Shown here piece after piece: positions 36,680 to 45,147 of a stretch of 64,000 nucleotides of DNA; the first letter of the stretch is position 1; every line of letters begins with the position of its first letter. The stretch is from Gp6-AA40 sp963818645 (GTDB lineage: Bacteria; Acidobacteriota; Vicinamibacteria; Vicinamibacterales; UBA2999). The stretch spans positions 124,001 to 188,000 of the forward strand of contig CAWFTF010000018.1 of the NCBI GenBank assembly GCA_963818645.1, read 5' to 3'. A model generated the notes under the pieces. It saw nothing but the letters and a program-made list of their open reading frames with translations. It made no database searches and was not told the origin of the DNA. The position numbers and the translations under genes were made by a program.

Positions 36680-37492
36680 ATGAATCAGGCCGTCACACTC
36701 AGCGTCGACCAGGGCGTCGCGCTCATTCGCATCGACAACCCACCCGTCAACGCGCTCAGTCCCGAGGTGATCGACGGCCTCGGCGCCTCACTCGATCGCG
36801 CGTCTCGAGACGACTCGGTTCAGGCGATCGTCATCATCGGCGCGGGCCGGACGTTCATCGCAGGCGCAGACATCAAAGGACTCGAACAACTGGCGTGGGG
36901 CAGCGATTCCGGCGCACCGGAGATGCACGATCTGCTGCAGAAGATGGAAGACACCCCCAAGCCGGTCGTCATGGCGATGCACGGCACCGCGCTCGGCGGG
37001 GGCCTCGAGGTCGCGATGGCCGGGCACTACCGTGTCGCCGTGCCGGACGCGCAGATGGGACAGCCCGAGGTGAATCTCGGCATCATCCCTGGCGCCGAAG
37101 GAACGCAGCGACTTCCGCGGCTCGTGGGTCTCGAGAAAGCGATCGAGATGTGCGTCTCCGGCAAGCCGATCAAGGCCGCTGACGCGCTGAGCGCCGGGCT
37201 CATCGATCGCATCATCGAAGGCGACCTCGCCACCGGTGCGTCGGGCTTCGCGCGAGAGATGGCGGCACGCAAAGGTGCGTTGCCAAAGACGCGAGAGCGA
37301 CAGGACAAGCTTCCACCCGCAAGCGCGATCCCCGGGCTTGCTCGCAGCCGGTCGCGATCTCGCGCGCAAGACGCGACGCAACCTCGAAGCTCCCGTGGCG
37401 GCCGTCGACGCGCTCGAAGCTGCAGCCACGCTTCCGTTCGCCGAAGGGTGCGCACGCGAGCGGGACATCTTCTTTCAGCTCGCGAAGTCTGA
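36680..37492 (+). CDS. FadB/FadJ-like fusion: enoyl-CoA hydratase part (N-terminal fragment)
   Basis: Hydratase half of a multifunctional beta-oxidation enzyme. Crotonase-fold signatures: IDNPPVNALSPEVIDGL, AGRTFIAGADIKGLEQ (oxyanion loop), HGTALGGGLEVAMAGHYRVA and PEVNLGIIPGAEGTQRLPRLVG, with the second catalytic Glu in PEVNLGIIPGAEGT. It hydrates 2-enoyl-CoA. The frame is correct to ~37336, where CCCC in GCGATCCCCGGG appears to hold one extra C; coding then continues in 37236-38828. ATG 36680 is the obvious start (MNQAVTLSVDQGVALI). Confidence 0.87.
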   Translation: MNQAVTLSVDQGVALIRIDNPPVNALSPEVIDGLGASLDRASRDDSVQAIVIIGAGRTFIAGADIKGLEQLAWGSDSGAPEMHDLLQKMEDTPKPVVMAMHGTALGGGLEVAMAGHYRVAVPDAQMGQPEVNLGIIPGAEGTQRLPRLVGLEKAIEMCVSGKPIKAADALSAGLIDRIIEGDLATGASGFAREMAARKGALPKTRERQDKLPPASAIPGLARSRSRSRAQDATQPRSSRGGRRRARSCSHASVRRRVRTRAGHLLSAREV

Positions 37493-38828
37493 ACAGGCCA
37501 AGGCGCTCATCCACGCGTTCTTTGCCGAGCGCGGCGTTTCGAAGGTACCCGGCGTGTCGAAGGACACCGTCGCCGCACCGGTGAATCGCGTCGGCATCAT
37601 TGGTGCGGGCACGATGGGTGGCGGCATCGCGATGGCGTGCGCCAATGCAGGAATCTCGGTGCGCCTCACGGATACCTCGCAAGAGGCGCTCGACAGAGGC
37701 ATCGCCACGATTCGCAAGAACTACGACGTCTCCGTGAAACGCGGACGCTTCACCCCGGCGATGGTCGAAGAACGAATGAAGCGAATCTCCCCGCAGGTCG
37801 GCTACGACGCATTTGGCGACCTCGATCTGATCGTCGAAGCCGTGTTCGAGAACATGGCGCTCAAGACACAAATCGCCGGCTCGGTCGCCTCGTTGGGCAA
37901 ACCGGAGCAGGTGTTTGCCACCAACACATCCACGCTCGACATCGACGAGATCGCCGCCGCAACCGGACGCGCGCCGAGCGTGCTCGGCCTGCACTTCTTC
38001 AGCCCGGCGAACGTCATGCGCCTCGTGGAGATCGTCCGCGGCAAGGCCACGAGCCCCGAAACGCTGGCGACCGCCATGGCCGTCGCCAAGAAGCTCGGTA
38101 AAGTCGGCGTGGTCGTCGGCAACGGCCCGGGGTTCGTCGGCAATCGCATGATGTTCCCCTACATGTACGAGGCGCAGTTCCTCGTCGAAGACGGGGCGAC
38201 GCCACAGCAGGTCGATGACGCACTGACCGGCTTCGGCATGGCGATGGGCATGTTCGCCGTTGACGACATGGCCGGGCTCGACGTGGCATGGCGGGTGCGG
38301 CAGGAGCTGAATCAGTTCAGCGAACCGGGTGCGCGCAAGCCGCTCGTTGCCGATCGTCTGTGCGAAATGGGACGCTTCGGACAGAAGACCGGCAGGGGCT
38401 GGTACCTCTACGGCGACGATCGCAAGCCGCAACCCGACCCTGAGGTCCTCGCGCTCATCGAGCAGCTTGCCGTAGCGAACGGCATCCGCCGGCGCTCGTT
38501 CACCAACGAAGAGATCATCGAGCGGACGATCTACGCGCTGATCAACGAAGGCGCGCGCGTGCTGGACGAGGGCTATGCGCTTCGCGCGGCCGACATCGAC
38601 GTCATTTACACCAACGGCTACGGCTTCCCCGCCTGGCGCGGCGGACCGATGTTCTACGCCGACCGCGTCGGCCTGAAGAAGATCTACGACCGTGTGTCTG
38701 CGTTCCATCAGGAACTGGGTCAGCGCTGGGCACCTGCGCCGCTCCTTGCAAAGCTGGCAAAGGAAGGGACCACGTTCAAGGAGCTGGACAAACGTCGCGC
38801 CGGCTCATTGGTTGGAGCGACCTCGTAG
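37236..38828 (+). CDS. FadB/FadJ-like fusion: 3-hydroxyacyl-CoA dehydrogenase part (C-terminal fragment)
   Basis: True coding begins near 37340 (GLLAAGRDLARKTRRNLEAP). NAD-binding motif VGIIGAGTMGGGIAMACANAGI, EAVFENMALK, FATNTSTLDI, the catalytic His/Glu region GLHFFSPANVMRLVEIVRG, and the C-terminal 3HCDH domains (GFVGNRMMFPYMYEAQFLVEDGA; NEGARVLDEGYALRAADID...GYGFPAWRGGPMFYADRVG). Together with the upstream fragment it gives ~715 residues, as in FadJ. It oxidises 3-hydroxyacyl-CoA with NAD+. The ligase gene follows by 8 bases. Confidence 0.87.
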   Translation: MRRASRERWRHAKVRCQRRESDRTSFHPQARSPGLLAAGRDLARKTRRNLEAPVAAVDALEAAATLPFAEGCARERDIFFQLAKSEQAKALIHAFFAERGVSKVPGVSKDTVAAPVNRVGIIGAGTMGGGIAMACANAGISVRLTDTSQEALDRGIATIRKNYDVSVKRGRFTPAMVEERMKRISPQVGYDAFGDLDLIVEAVFENMALKTQIAGSVASLGKPEQVFATNTSTLDIDEIAAATGRAPSVLGLHFFSPANVMRLVEIVRGKATSPETLATAMAVAKKLGKVGVVVGNGPGFVGNRMMFPYMYEAQFLVEDGATPQQVDDALTGFGMAMGMFAVDDMAGLDVAWRVRQELNQFSEPGARKPLVADRLCEMGRFGQKTGRGWYLYGDDRKPQPDPEVLALIEQLAVANGIRRRSFTNEEIIERTIYALINEGARVLDEGYALRAADIDVIYTNGYGFPAWRGGPMFYADRVGLKKIYDRVSAFHQELGQRWAPAPLLAKLAKEGTTFKELDKRRAGSLVGATS

Positions 38829-38836
38829 CGGATTCC

Positions 38837-39748
38837 ATGGAATCCACCGCCCGCCGAATCAGGTCGGTCAACATCACCCCAATCGAGACGACGATCCGCC
38901 ATGGATCCGATGGGGTCGTCTATCTATCGTCGCCGCAGGCGCTCGGCCCGTATCCCGATCGGATCACCGATCGACTCGAGCACTGGGCCAGAGAAGCTCC
39001 GGGCCGGGTCTTTCTCGCGCAGCGCGATCTGACTGGCGGCTGGCGCACGCTGACTTACGCGGACGCGTTCGACAGCGTCGGACGCATCTCGCAGTCGTTG
39101 CTCAATCGGAAGCTGTCGCCCGAACGGCCGATCCTGATCCTGTCGGGGAATGGGATCGATCATGCCCTGCTGGCGCTGGCGGCAATGCACGTCGGCGTTC
39201 CCTATGCGCCAATCGCGCCCGCGTACGCTCTGCAAGCCAGGGATTACGGCACGCTTCAGCAGATCTTCCATCGGCTCAAGCCCGGTCTCGTGTTCGCGGC
39301 CGAAGGCGCGGCTTTCGAGCGCGCGCTGTCTCAGGTGCTGCCGGCAGGCGTCGAGCTCGTGGTCTCGTCATCGTCGCCTGCAACCCTTGCGTCGACACCG
39401 TTCAGTGAGCTTCTCGCAACATCAGGAACAGGCATCGGTCAACGAGGCAAGGAATCTCGTCGGCCCCGACACCATCGCAAAGATCCTGTTCACCTCGGGA
39501 TCCACCGGGAATCCGAAGGGTGTCATCAACACACAGCGGATGCTCTGCTCGAATCAGGAAATGATTCGAACCGTGATGGCGTTCCTCGCGGACGAGCCGC
39601 CAACGCTCTGTTGCTGGCTGCCGTGGAACCACACCGCCGGCGGCAACCACAACTTCGGCATCGTGCTCTACAACGGCGGCACGTTCTATATCGACGAAGG
39701 CAAGCCGACGCCGGGACTCTTCGACGTGACGCTGCGCAACCTGCGTGA
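38837..39748 (+). CDS. Feruloyl-CoA-synthase-like ligase, fragment 1 of 3
   Basis: First part of an adenylate-forming ligase; correct frame to ~39420 (ASTPFSELLA). It carries the N-terminal subdomain (ITDRLEHWAREAPGRVFLAQRD, LTYADAFDSVGRISQSLLNR, ILILSGNGIDHALLALAAMHVGVPYAPIAPAY). The rest of this open frame is out of phase. The whole gene spans 38837-40695, ~620 residues, which is the Fcs length, and follows the beta-oxidation fusion closely, implying one operon for a CoA-dependent side-chain pathway. Confidence 0.8.
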   Translation: MESTARRIRSVNITPIETTIRHGSDGVVYLSSPQALGPYPDRITDRLEHWAREAPGRVFLAQRDLTGGWRTLTYADAFDSVGRISQSLLNRKLSPERPILILSGNGIDHALLALAAMHVGVPYAPIAPAYALQARDYGTLQQIFHRLKPGLVFAAEGAAFERALSQVLPAGVELVVSSSSPATLASTPFSELLATSGTGIGQRGKESRRPRHHRKDPVHLGIHRESEGCHQHTADALLESGNDSNRDGVPRGRAANALLLAAVEPHRRRQPQLRHRALQRRHVLYRRRQADAGTLRRDAAQPA

Positions 39749-40406
39749 GATTCCTGCCGTCGCGCACTTCACCGTGCCGCGGACGTACGAGATGCTGCTG
39801 CCTCACCTCCGCAGCGATGCCGTGCTCCGAGAGACCTTCTTCAAGAAGCTCAAACTCTATTTCTACGCCGCCGCCGGACTCGGCCAGCGATTCTGGGACG
39901 AGCTACGCGACCTGGCGATCGACGCGTGCGGCGAAGAGCTGCTGATCGTCACCGGCTTCGGCGCAACAGAGACCGCGCCCTTCGCCCTGACCACCGGCGG
40001 CTATGGCGCCGTCTCCGGCATGATCGGGTTGCCGTGCCCGGGCATGGAGCTCAAGCTCGCGCCGGCCGGCTCGAAAAAGGAAGCACGCGTGCGCGGCCCC
40101 AACATCACGCCTGGCTACTGGGGCGATGAAGCCATGACGCAGGCGGCCTTCGACGAAGAGGGCTTACTACAAGCTGGGCGACGCGATGGACTTCGTCGAT
40201 CCCGCCGATCCCAACAAGGGATTGATGTTCAACGGACGCCTGGCCGAGGACTTCAAGCTCTCCACCGGAACCTGGGTCAGCGTCGGGCCGTTGCGCTCGA
40301 AGATCCTGATGCAGGCCGCCGGCCTCGCTCAGGACGTCGTCATCGCGGGACACGACAGAGACTTTGCCGCAGCGATGGTCTTTCCAAACCTCGCGCGCTG
40401 CCGTGA
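39150..40406 (+). CDS. Feruloyl-CoA-synthase-like ligase, fragment 2 of 3
   Basis: Correct from ~39425 to ~40164. Contains the P-loop-like AKILFTSGSTGNPKGVINTQRML and NQEMI, which resemble feruloyl-CoA synthases, then LPWNHTAGGNHNFGIVLYNGG, YFYAAAGLGQRFWDEL and the A5 motif TGFGATETAP, and FDEEG. At 40165-40166 an extra T (GGCTTACTAC for GGC TAC TAC) ends this frame. The reaction would be ATP + aromatic or phenylpropenoid acid + CoA; substrate is inferred from similarity only. Confidence 0.82.
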   Translation: MGSIMPCWRWRQCTSAFPMRQSRPRTLCKPGITARFSRSSIGSSPVSCSRPKARLSSARCLRCCRQASSSWSRHRRLQPLRRHRSVSFSQHQEQASVNEARNLVGPDTIAKILFTSGSTGNPKGVINTQRMLCSNQEMIRTVMAFLADEPPTLCCWLPWNHTAGGNHNFGIVLYNGGTFYIDEGKPTPGLFDVTLRNLREIPAVAHFTVPRTYEMLLPHLRSDAVLRETFFKKLKLYFYAAAGLGQRFWDELRDLAIDACGEELLIVTGFGATETAPFALTTGGYGAVSGMIGLPCPGMELKLAPAGSKKEARVRGPNITPGYWGDEAMTQAAFDEEGLLQAGRRDGLRRSRRSQQGIDVQRTPGRGLQALHRNLGQRRAVALEDPDAGRRPRSGRRHRGTRQRLCRSDGLSKPRALP

Positions 40407-40695
40407 GCTCGCCGGCAGCGTCTCTCCCGATGCTCCCGCGAGCGAGGTGCTTCGACACCCGGCGGTCGTCTCGCGATTCCAGACAATCTTCGACGAGCTC
40501 GCGCGACAGGCCACCGGGAGCTCCACATTCGTGTCGCGCGCGGCGCTTCTCGATGTGCCGCCGTCGCTCGACGCGCGAGAGATCACGGACAAAGGCTCGA
40601 TCAATCAGAGGGCGGTGCTGCGCAATCGCGCCGCGCTCGTCGATGACATCTACTCCACTCCCCCGCCTGCGCACGTGATCCGGAGTGGGGTCTGA
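40186..40695 (+). CDS. Feruloyl-CoA-synthase-like ligase, fragment 3 of 3
   Basis: Coding resumes at ~40166 (YYKLGDAMDFVDPADPNKG). Includes the hinge and C-terminal lid: GLMFNGRLAEDFKLSTGTWVSVGPLRSKIL, and SLDAREITDKGSINQRAVLRNRA with the catalytic-lysine context (DKGSINQ), as in feruloyl-CoA synthases. The amidohydrolase starts 28 bases on, in the same direction. Confidence 0.8.
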   Translation: MDFVDPADPNKGLMFNGRLAEDFKLSTGTWVSVGPLRSKILMQAAGLAQDVVIAGHDRDFAAAMVFPNLARCRELAGSVSPDAPASEVLRHPAVVSRFQTIFDELARQATGSSTFVSRAALLDVPPSLDAREITDKGSINQRAVLRNRAALVDDIYSTPPPAHVIRSGV

Positions 40696-40722
40696 CCCCT
40701 TCACACTTTTCCAGCGAGAGCG

Positions 40723-41592
40723 ATGATGGCACCCGCAGCGATCGACGTCGACCGAATAGTGGCGTTCGACGTCCACGTCCACCTCGAACACACCGGCGAG
40801 CAGACTGACGCCGACAAACACGCGGCCGCGTATTTCAAGGGCGGAGGCGCACGCGACGCCGCATCGCTGGCGGAGTATTACCGCTCTCGCAACATGGCGT
40901 GCGTCATCTTCACCGTGGACGAAACGCTCACCGGCACGCCGCGGCTCTCGAACGACGAGGTCGTCGAGTTCGCGCAGAAGAACGCCGACATCGCAATCCC
41001 GTTTGCCAGCATCAACCCGACGCGCGGCGCCGAAGCCGTGCGCGAAGCGCGACGTCTGGTCAGCGCGGGAGCGATACGCGGTCTCAAGCTTCATCCACCG
41101 ATTCAGGAGTTCTTCCCGAACGATCGCATCGCGTATCCGTTGTACGAAGTCTTCGCCGAAGCGAAGCTTCCGGTCGTCTTTCACACCGGACACAGCGGCA
41201 TCGGCACGGGCATGCGGGGTGGCGGCGGTATCCGGTTGAAGTATGGCGACCCAATGCCAATCGACGATGTGGCGGTGGACTTTCCGGATATGCCGATCAT
41301 CATGGCGCACCCGTCGTTCCCGTGGCAGGACGAGGCGATCTCGATCTGTCTGCACAAGCCGCAGGTCTACATCGACCTCTCAGGGTGGTCGCCGAAGTAC
41401 TTCTCGCCGACGCTGGTGCAGTACGCGAACACGCTGCTGAAGAACAAGGTGATGTTCGGGTCGGACTATCCGCTGCTGACGCCTGACCGCTGGCTCGCGG
41501 ACTTCGAGAAGCTGCCGATGCGGGATGAAGTGCGTCCGTTGATCCTGAAAGAGAACGCTATTCGATTGTTGGGATTGCGCGCAGCTTCGTAA
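40723..41592 (+). CDS. Amidohydrolase-family (TIM-barrel) hydrolase
   Basis: 289 residues. Metal-binding features of the ACMSD-like amidohydrolase branch: FDVHVHLEH near the N-terminus, LKLHPPIQEFFP, VVFHTGHSG, MAHPSFPWQDEA and a final FGSDYPLLTPDRW. Such enzymes decarboxylate or hydrolyse aromatic-pathway intermediates in the cytoplasm. It ends an apparent operon with the hydratase/dehydrogenase and the CoA ligase, so a role in aromatic or phenylpropanoid breakdown is a fair inference. Start ATG 40723 (or 40726). Confidence 0.85.
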   Translation: MMAPAAIDVDRIVAFDVHVHLEHTGEQTDADKHAAAYFKGGGARDAASLAEYYRSRNMACVIFTVDETLTGTPRLSNDEVVEFAQKNADIAIPFASINPTRGAEAVREARRLVSAGAIRGLKLHPPIQEFFPNDRIAYPLYEVFAEAKLPVVFHTGHSGIGTGMRGGGGIRLKYGDPMPIDDVAVDFPDMPIIMAHPSFPWQDEAISICLHKPQVYIDLSGWSPKYFSPTLVQYANTLLKNKVMFGSDYPLLTPDRWLADFEKLPMRDEVRPLILKENAIRLLGLRAAS

Positions 41593-41697
41593 CCATGACC
41601 ATGCGAATCCGACGAACGCTGTCAAGCCAAGTCAGCGTGAATCGCCCGAAAAACAGGACATAATGCATCCGGACCTGCGAGGCTGGAGACACGCGAG

Positions 41698-42501
41698 ATG
41701 CTGACACGAGTAGACCGTCTGTTCACGATCCTGGCGTGCATTGGCATCGCTGTGGCGCTCACTTTCGTCGACACGTCCGCACAGTACTTGAAGTATCGCG
41801 ACCCGAAGACGCCGCGCAACGCCGACGGCACACCGAACATGACGGCGCCGGCGCCGCGACTCGCGGATGGCAAGCCGGATCTCGGCGGGCTGTGGAACGC
41901 GACCGACGGTCGATTCCTGACCAACCTCAGTAAGCGCGCAGGGATCGATCCAGGGTTCACGCCATGGGCGGCGGCGCTCTTCAAGGAGCGCCAGGAAAAC
42001 GAAGGACGCGACCGGCCCGCAGGTCGATGCCTGCCGCACACGATTCCCAACGCCATGCTGGTGCCGAACTATCCGTGGAAGGTCGTTCAGACACCGGGGC
42101 TCACGATCATCCTGTTCGAGAACTTCACCCAGTACCGTCAGATCTTCACCGACGGGCGCGACTACCCCACTGAACGTCAGCCCGCGTGGTTCGGCTACTC
42201 CCTCGGCAAATGGGACGGCGACACGTTCGTGGTCGAGACTCTCGGGTTCAACGACCAGAGCTGGCTCGATGACGGGGGGCATCCACGCAGTGAGGAGATG
42301 CGGACGACGGAGCGGTTCCGCCGCATCGACTACGGCCACCTCGAGGTGGAGTTCACGTTCAACGATCCCAAGGCGTACACGAAGCCATGGTCGGTGACCG
42401 TGCCGTTCATCCTGCTGCCTGATACCGACATCATCGAGAACATCTGCGAGAACGAGAAGGACGTCGAACACGTCTTCTTCGGGGGCCTGAAGCCGAAGTA
42501 G
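41698..42501 (+). CDS. Acidobacterial secreted protein of unknown function, copy 1
   Basis: 267 residues with a signal peptide (LFTILACIGIAVALTFVDTSAQ). Conserved blocks: RLADGKPDLGGLWNATD, PWAAALFKERQENEGRD, a Cys in GRCLPHTIP, ITILFENFTQYRQIFTDGRDYP, QPAWFGYSLGKWDGDTFVVETLGFND, TERFRRIDYGHLEVEFTFNDPKAYTKPW. A relative starts at 63311. The family is very common in Acidobacteria but I know of no function. It follows the amidohydrolase by 105 bases, same strand. Confidence 0.82.
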   Translation: MLTRVDRLFTILACIGIAVALTFVDTSAQYLKYRDPKTPRNADGTPNMTAPAPRLADGKPDLGGLWNATDGRFLTNLSKRAGIDPGFTPWAAALFKERQENEGRDRPAGRCLPHTIPNAMLVPNYPWKVVQTPGLTIILFENFTQYRQIFTDGRDYPTERQPAWFGYSLGKWDGDTFVVETLGFNDQSWLDDGGHPRSEEMRTTERFRRIDYGHLEVEFTFNDPKAYTKPWSVTVPFILLPDTDIIENICENEKDVEHVFFGGLKPK

Positions 42502-42513
42502 TGGTCTCGACGC

Positions 42514-43230
42514 ATGCAGGTTCTGGTTCTCAGCCTTCTTCTCGCCGCCGCACCGGGCTTCGCGCAGACCGACGGCAAGGACCCCGACAAGCTGTACGCC
42601 GATCGCGAGCAGTTGTCGAGCGCGCGGCAAGCCGCTGATATCTGGGAGGCGCGACTCACCGCCAACCCGAAAGACTTCGAGTCTGCGTGGAAGCTGGCGC
42701 GCGCGTGCTACTGGCTGGGTGGGCACGTTCCCGCTGACGAACAAAAGCAGCAGTACGAGCGCGGCATCACGGCGGCGACACGCGCCGTCGAGCTCGAGCC
42801 CAACAAACCCGATGGCCATTTCTGGATGGCCGCGGACATGGGAGCGATGGCCGAGTCGTTCGGTCTGCGCGCCGGAATCCGCTATCGCGGTCCCATCAAG
42901 AACGAGCTCGAGACGGTGCTCAAGCTCGATCCCTCCTATCAGCAGGGATCGGCGGATCGAGCGCTCGGACGCTGGTACTTCCGCGTCCCTCGCCTGTTCG
43001 GCGGCAGCAGGGACAAGGCCGTCGAACACCTGAAGCAGTCGCTGACGCACGCCCCGCAGAGCACCGCCACGCACTTCTTTCTCGCCGAAACCTATCTCGA
43101 TATGGACAAGCAGGACGATGCGCGTCGCGAGGCCCAGATCGTGCTCGACGCCCCGCTCCACCCCGATTGGTCGCCCGAGGATCGCGAGTTCAAGCAGAAG
43201 GCGAAGGACCTGCTCCAGAAGATCAAGTAG
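42514..43230 (+). CDS. TatT-like TPR protein (TRAP-T auxiliary type)
   Basis: 238 residues, signal peptide MQVLVLSLLLAAAPGFAQ. All-helical TPR-like repeats: AADIWEARLTANPKDFESAWKLARACYWLG, GITAATRAVELEPNKPDGHFWMAADMG, ETVLKLDPSYQQGSADRALGRWYFRVP RLFGG, KQSLTHAPQSTATHFFLAETYLD. The pattern resembles TatT (TRAP-transporter-associated) lipoproteins. It begins 12 bases after the previous stop, so it is co-transcribed with the unknown at 41698. No TRAP transporter is nearby. Confidence 0.75.
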   Translation: MQVLVLSLLLAAAPGFAQTDGKDPDKLYADREQLSSARQAADIWEARLTANPKDFESAWKLARACYWLGGHVPADEQKQQYERGITAATRAVELEPNKPDGHFWMAADMGAMAESFGLRAGIRYRGPIKNELETVLKLDPSYQQGSADRALGRWYFRVPRLFGGSRDKAVEHLKQSLTHAPQSTATHFFLAETYLDMDKQDDARREAQIVLDAPLHPDWSPEDREFKQKAKDLLQKIK

Positions 43231-43295
43231 ACGCGAGCCCCGGGGTTGAATTCCTGCCCAAAGCGTGAAATCGTACGCGCCCCAGGGGAGGCATC

Positions 43296-43754
43296 ATGAC
43301 TCGAGCGACTCGCGTACTGGCTCTCGCACTCTCCACGCTGATGCTCGCACCGGCACTTGGCTCGGCGCAGCAGACCGTCGGCCCAGGCGTGGAATTCACC
43401 GCACCCGACAAGATCAAGTGGGTCAAGAACGCGGCCGGCACACAGGAAACGGCCGTTCTGGCCGGCGACCCCGACAAGGCCGGCCCGTACGTGATCCGAC
43501 TGCGATGGCTGCCCGGCAACATGAGCCGTCCGCACTTCCACCCCAACGATCGCCACTTCGTGGTCGTCGAGGGCACGTGGTGGCTCGGCGCAGGTGAGAA
43601 ATACGACCCCGACCACACCACGCCGGTGGGTCCTGGCACGTATGTGTTCCACAAAGCCGGCGCGATCCACTACGACGGCGCCAAGAAGGAACCGGTCGTC
43701 ATCCAGGTGTGGGGAATGGGTCCGAACACCTCGACCCCTGCCGAAAAGAAGTGA
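43296..43754 (+). CDS. Secreted cupin-domain protein
   Basis: 152 residues: signal peptide (VLALALSTLMLAPALGSAQ) and a single cupin. Motif 1 is G-x-x-x-x-x-H-x-H-x-x-x-x-H (MSRPHFHPNDRHFVVVEGTWWLG); motif 2 is PGTYVFHKAGAIHYDGAKKEP. The histidines predict a bound divalent metal. Role unknown: binding or dioxygenase activity are both possible. GGGAGGC 43286-43292 precedes ATG 43296. A heptad-repeat hairpin follows. Confidence 0.82.
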   Translation: MTRATRVLALALSTLMLAPALGSAQQTVGPGVEFTAPDKIKWVKNAAGTQETAVLAGDPDKAGPYVIRLRWLPGNMSRPHFHPNDRHFVVVEGTWWLGAGEKYDPDHTTPVGPGTYVFHKAGAIHYDGAKKEPVVIQVWGMGPNTSTPAEKK

Positions 43755-43762
43755 CCATCGTT

Positions 43763-43844
43763 AACTGCCAACTCCCAACTTCCAACTCCCAAGGGCTCGT
43801 GTTGGGAGTTGGGACAAGAATCAGATTGGGCGTTGGGAGTTGAC
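43763..43844. repeat. Heptanucleotide inverted-arm repeat, locus G
   Basis: Left arm 43763-43793: AACTGCC AACTCCC AACTTCC AACTCCC. Right arm 43801-43844: TTGGGAG TTGGGAC, a degenerate middle, then TTGGGCG TTGGGAG TTGAC. Loop about 8 bases. The right arm runs into the start of the histidine kinase gene (TTG 43840). Confidence 0.8.
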
Positions 43845-44976
43845 AAGTTCTCGGTCCCCGACGACCGCCCTCCTTCTCGGGCTCGTCATCACGCTCGCAA
43901 CGGTCGTCGCGTATTCCTGGTACATCTCCGGCCAGATCTCTGGCCTCCGTCGTCTTCAGACCGAGCTCACCGATCGCAATCGTCGCGACTCGCTGCAACT
44001 GCTGCGCATTCAGAACGATCTCAATCAGCTCGCGCTCGCCATGCGCGACATGCTCGATGCCGCCGAGCCCTATCCCCTCACCGCGTGGTCCACGCAATTC
44101 GATCGCATTCGCCTCGATTTGGACGATGCATTGAAGCAGCAGGGAGCGGTGGCACTGGCGCGTCAGACACCGGAGCAGAGTGAGTTCCTGGCCACCTCGC
44201 TCAAGCAGTTCTGGGACGCATCGGATCGCATCTTCGAGCTCGCGCGCACGAACGAAGCGGAAGCGCGTACGCAGATTCAGCTGTCGCTTCAAGCGCGACA
44301 AGCCGCTCTCAGCACTGCTGTCGCCCGGCTGCTCGTGCGGAACAACGAGGCCGAAGAGCAAACGGCGCAGCAGGTGCAGGACATCTACCGCCGGGTGCAG
44401 CGCCAGGTCTACTGGTTCCTCGCCGCAACGCTGGCGGCCATCGTCGCAACGAGCCTCTACCTGATTCGCTCGAATCGCCTGCTGTTCGCACGTCTCGCGA
44501 CGCTCTCGGACGAGCGGCGCGAGCTGGCGCAGACCCTGATCGCCACGCGCGAGTCGACGCTCCGTGAGATCTCGCGCGAGCTTCACGACGAGTTCGGACA
44601 GATTCTCACCGCCATCGGCTCGATGCTCGGGAGGGCCGGCAAACACGCGCCCGAAGGGTCGACGCTGCGAGCCGACCTGCGCGAAATCGGCGAGGTGGCT
44701 CAGACGGCGCTCGACAACGTCCGCGGTCTGTCACAGACGCTGCATCCGTCCATCCTCGAGGAACTCGGCCTCGCCAGCACGATCGACTGGTATCTCTCGA
44801 CGGTCGAGAAGCAGCTCGGTATTCACGTCGCGCTCGAGACAGCGGGGCACGTCGCGGCAGGTCGATTCGACCAGGGCCATCCACGTGTATCGCGTGCTGC
44901 AGGAGGCGTTGAGCAATGTGGCGCGCCACTCCGGCACCGATCGCGCGGTCGTGCGCCTGGGCTTCGAGCCGGATAG
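43840..44976 (+). CDS. NarL-type membrane histidine kinase, N-terminal fragment
   Basis: Correct to ~44871. Two membrane helices (ALLLGLVITLATVVAYSWYISG, ~10-30; VYWFLAATLAAIVATSLYLI) flank a helical periplasmic domain of CHASE3-like character. The HisKA_3 box is REISRELHDEFGQILTAIGSMLG, with the phospho-His in ELHDEFGQ. The only in-frame start near the helix is TTG 43840, which lies in the last unit of a heptad repeat, so the true start is uncertain. Sensor of an unknown external signal. Confidence 0.82.
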   Translation: MTSSRSPTTALLLGLVITLATVVAYSWYISGQISGLRRLQTELTDRNRRDSLQLLRIQNDLNQLALAMRDMLDAAEPYPLTAWSTQFDRIRLDLDDALKQQGAVALARQTPEQSEFLATSLKQFWDASDRIFELARTNEAEARTQIQLSLQARQAALSTAVARLLVRNNEAEEQTAQQVQDIYRRVQRQVYWFLAATLAAIVATSLYLIRSNRLLFARLATLSDERRELAQTLIATRESTLREISRELHDEFGQILTAIGSMLGRAGKHAPEGSTLRADLREIGEVAQTALDNVRGLSQTLHPSILEELGLASTIDWYLSTVEKQLGIHVALETAGHVAAGRFDQGHPRVSRAAGGVEQCGAPLRHRSRGRAPGLRAG

Positions 44977-45145
44977 ACTGGAGATGGACGTCGAAGACCA
45001 CGGCAAGGGGATCAATCCGGATACCGCGCGGCGTGGGCTTGGCCTGGTGGCGATGCGCGAGCGCGCGGCCATCGTCGGTGGCACGATCGACTTCCTGACA
45101 CCTTCGCAGGGCGGCACGCTGGTTCGATTCTCGATGCCGTTGTAG
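44564..45145 (+). CDS. NarL-type histidine kinase, C-terminal fragment
   Basis: Correct from ~44872: IHVYRVLQEALSNVARHSGTDRAVVRL (N-box), VEDHGKGINPD (G1) and RRGLGLVAMRERAAIVGG (G2), ending GTLVRFSMPL. This is the ATP-binding half of the kinase whose N-terminal part is 43840-44976; a one-base indel separates them. The regulator begins 2 bases after its stop, giving a two-component operon. Confidence 0.8.
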   Translation: MRSRASFTTSSDRFSPPSARCSGGPANTRPKGRRCEPTCAKSARWLRRRSTTSAVCHRRCIRPSSRNSASPARSTGISRRSRSSSVFTSRSRQRGTSRQVDSTRAIHVYRVLQEALSNVARHSGTDRAVVRLGFEPDRLEMDVEDHGKGINPDTARRGLGLVAMRERAAIVGGTIDFLTPSQGGTLVRFSMPL

Positions 45146-45147
45146 AG

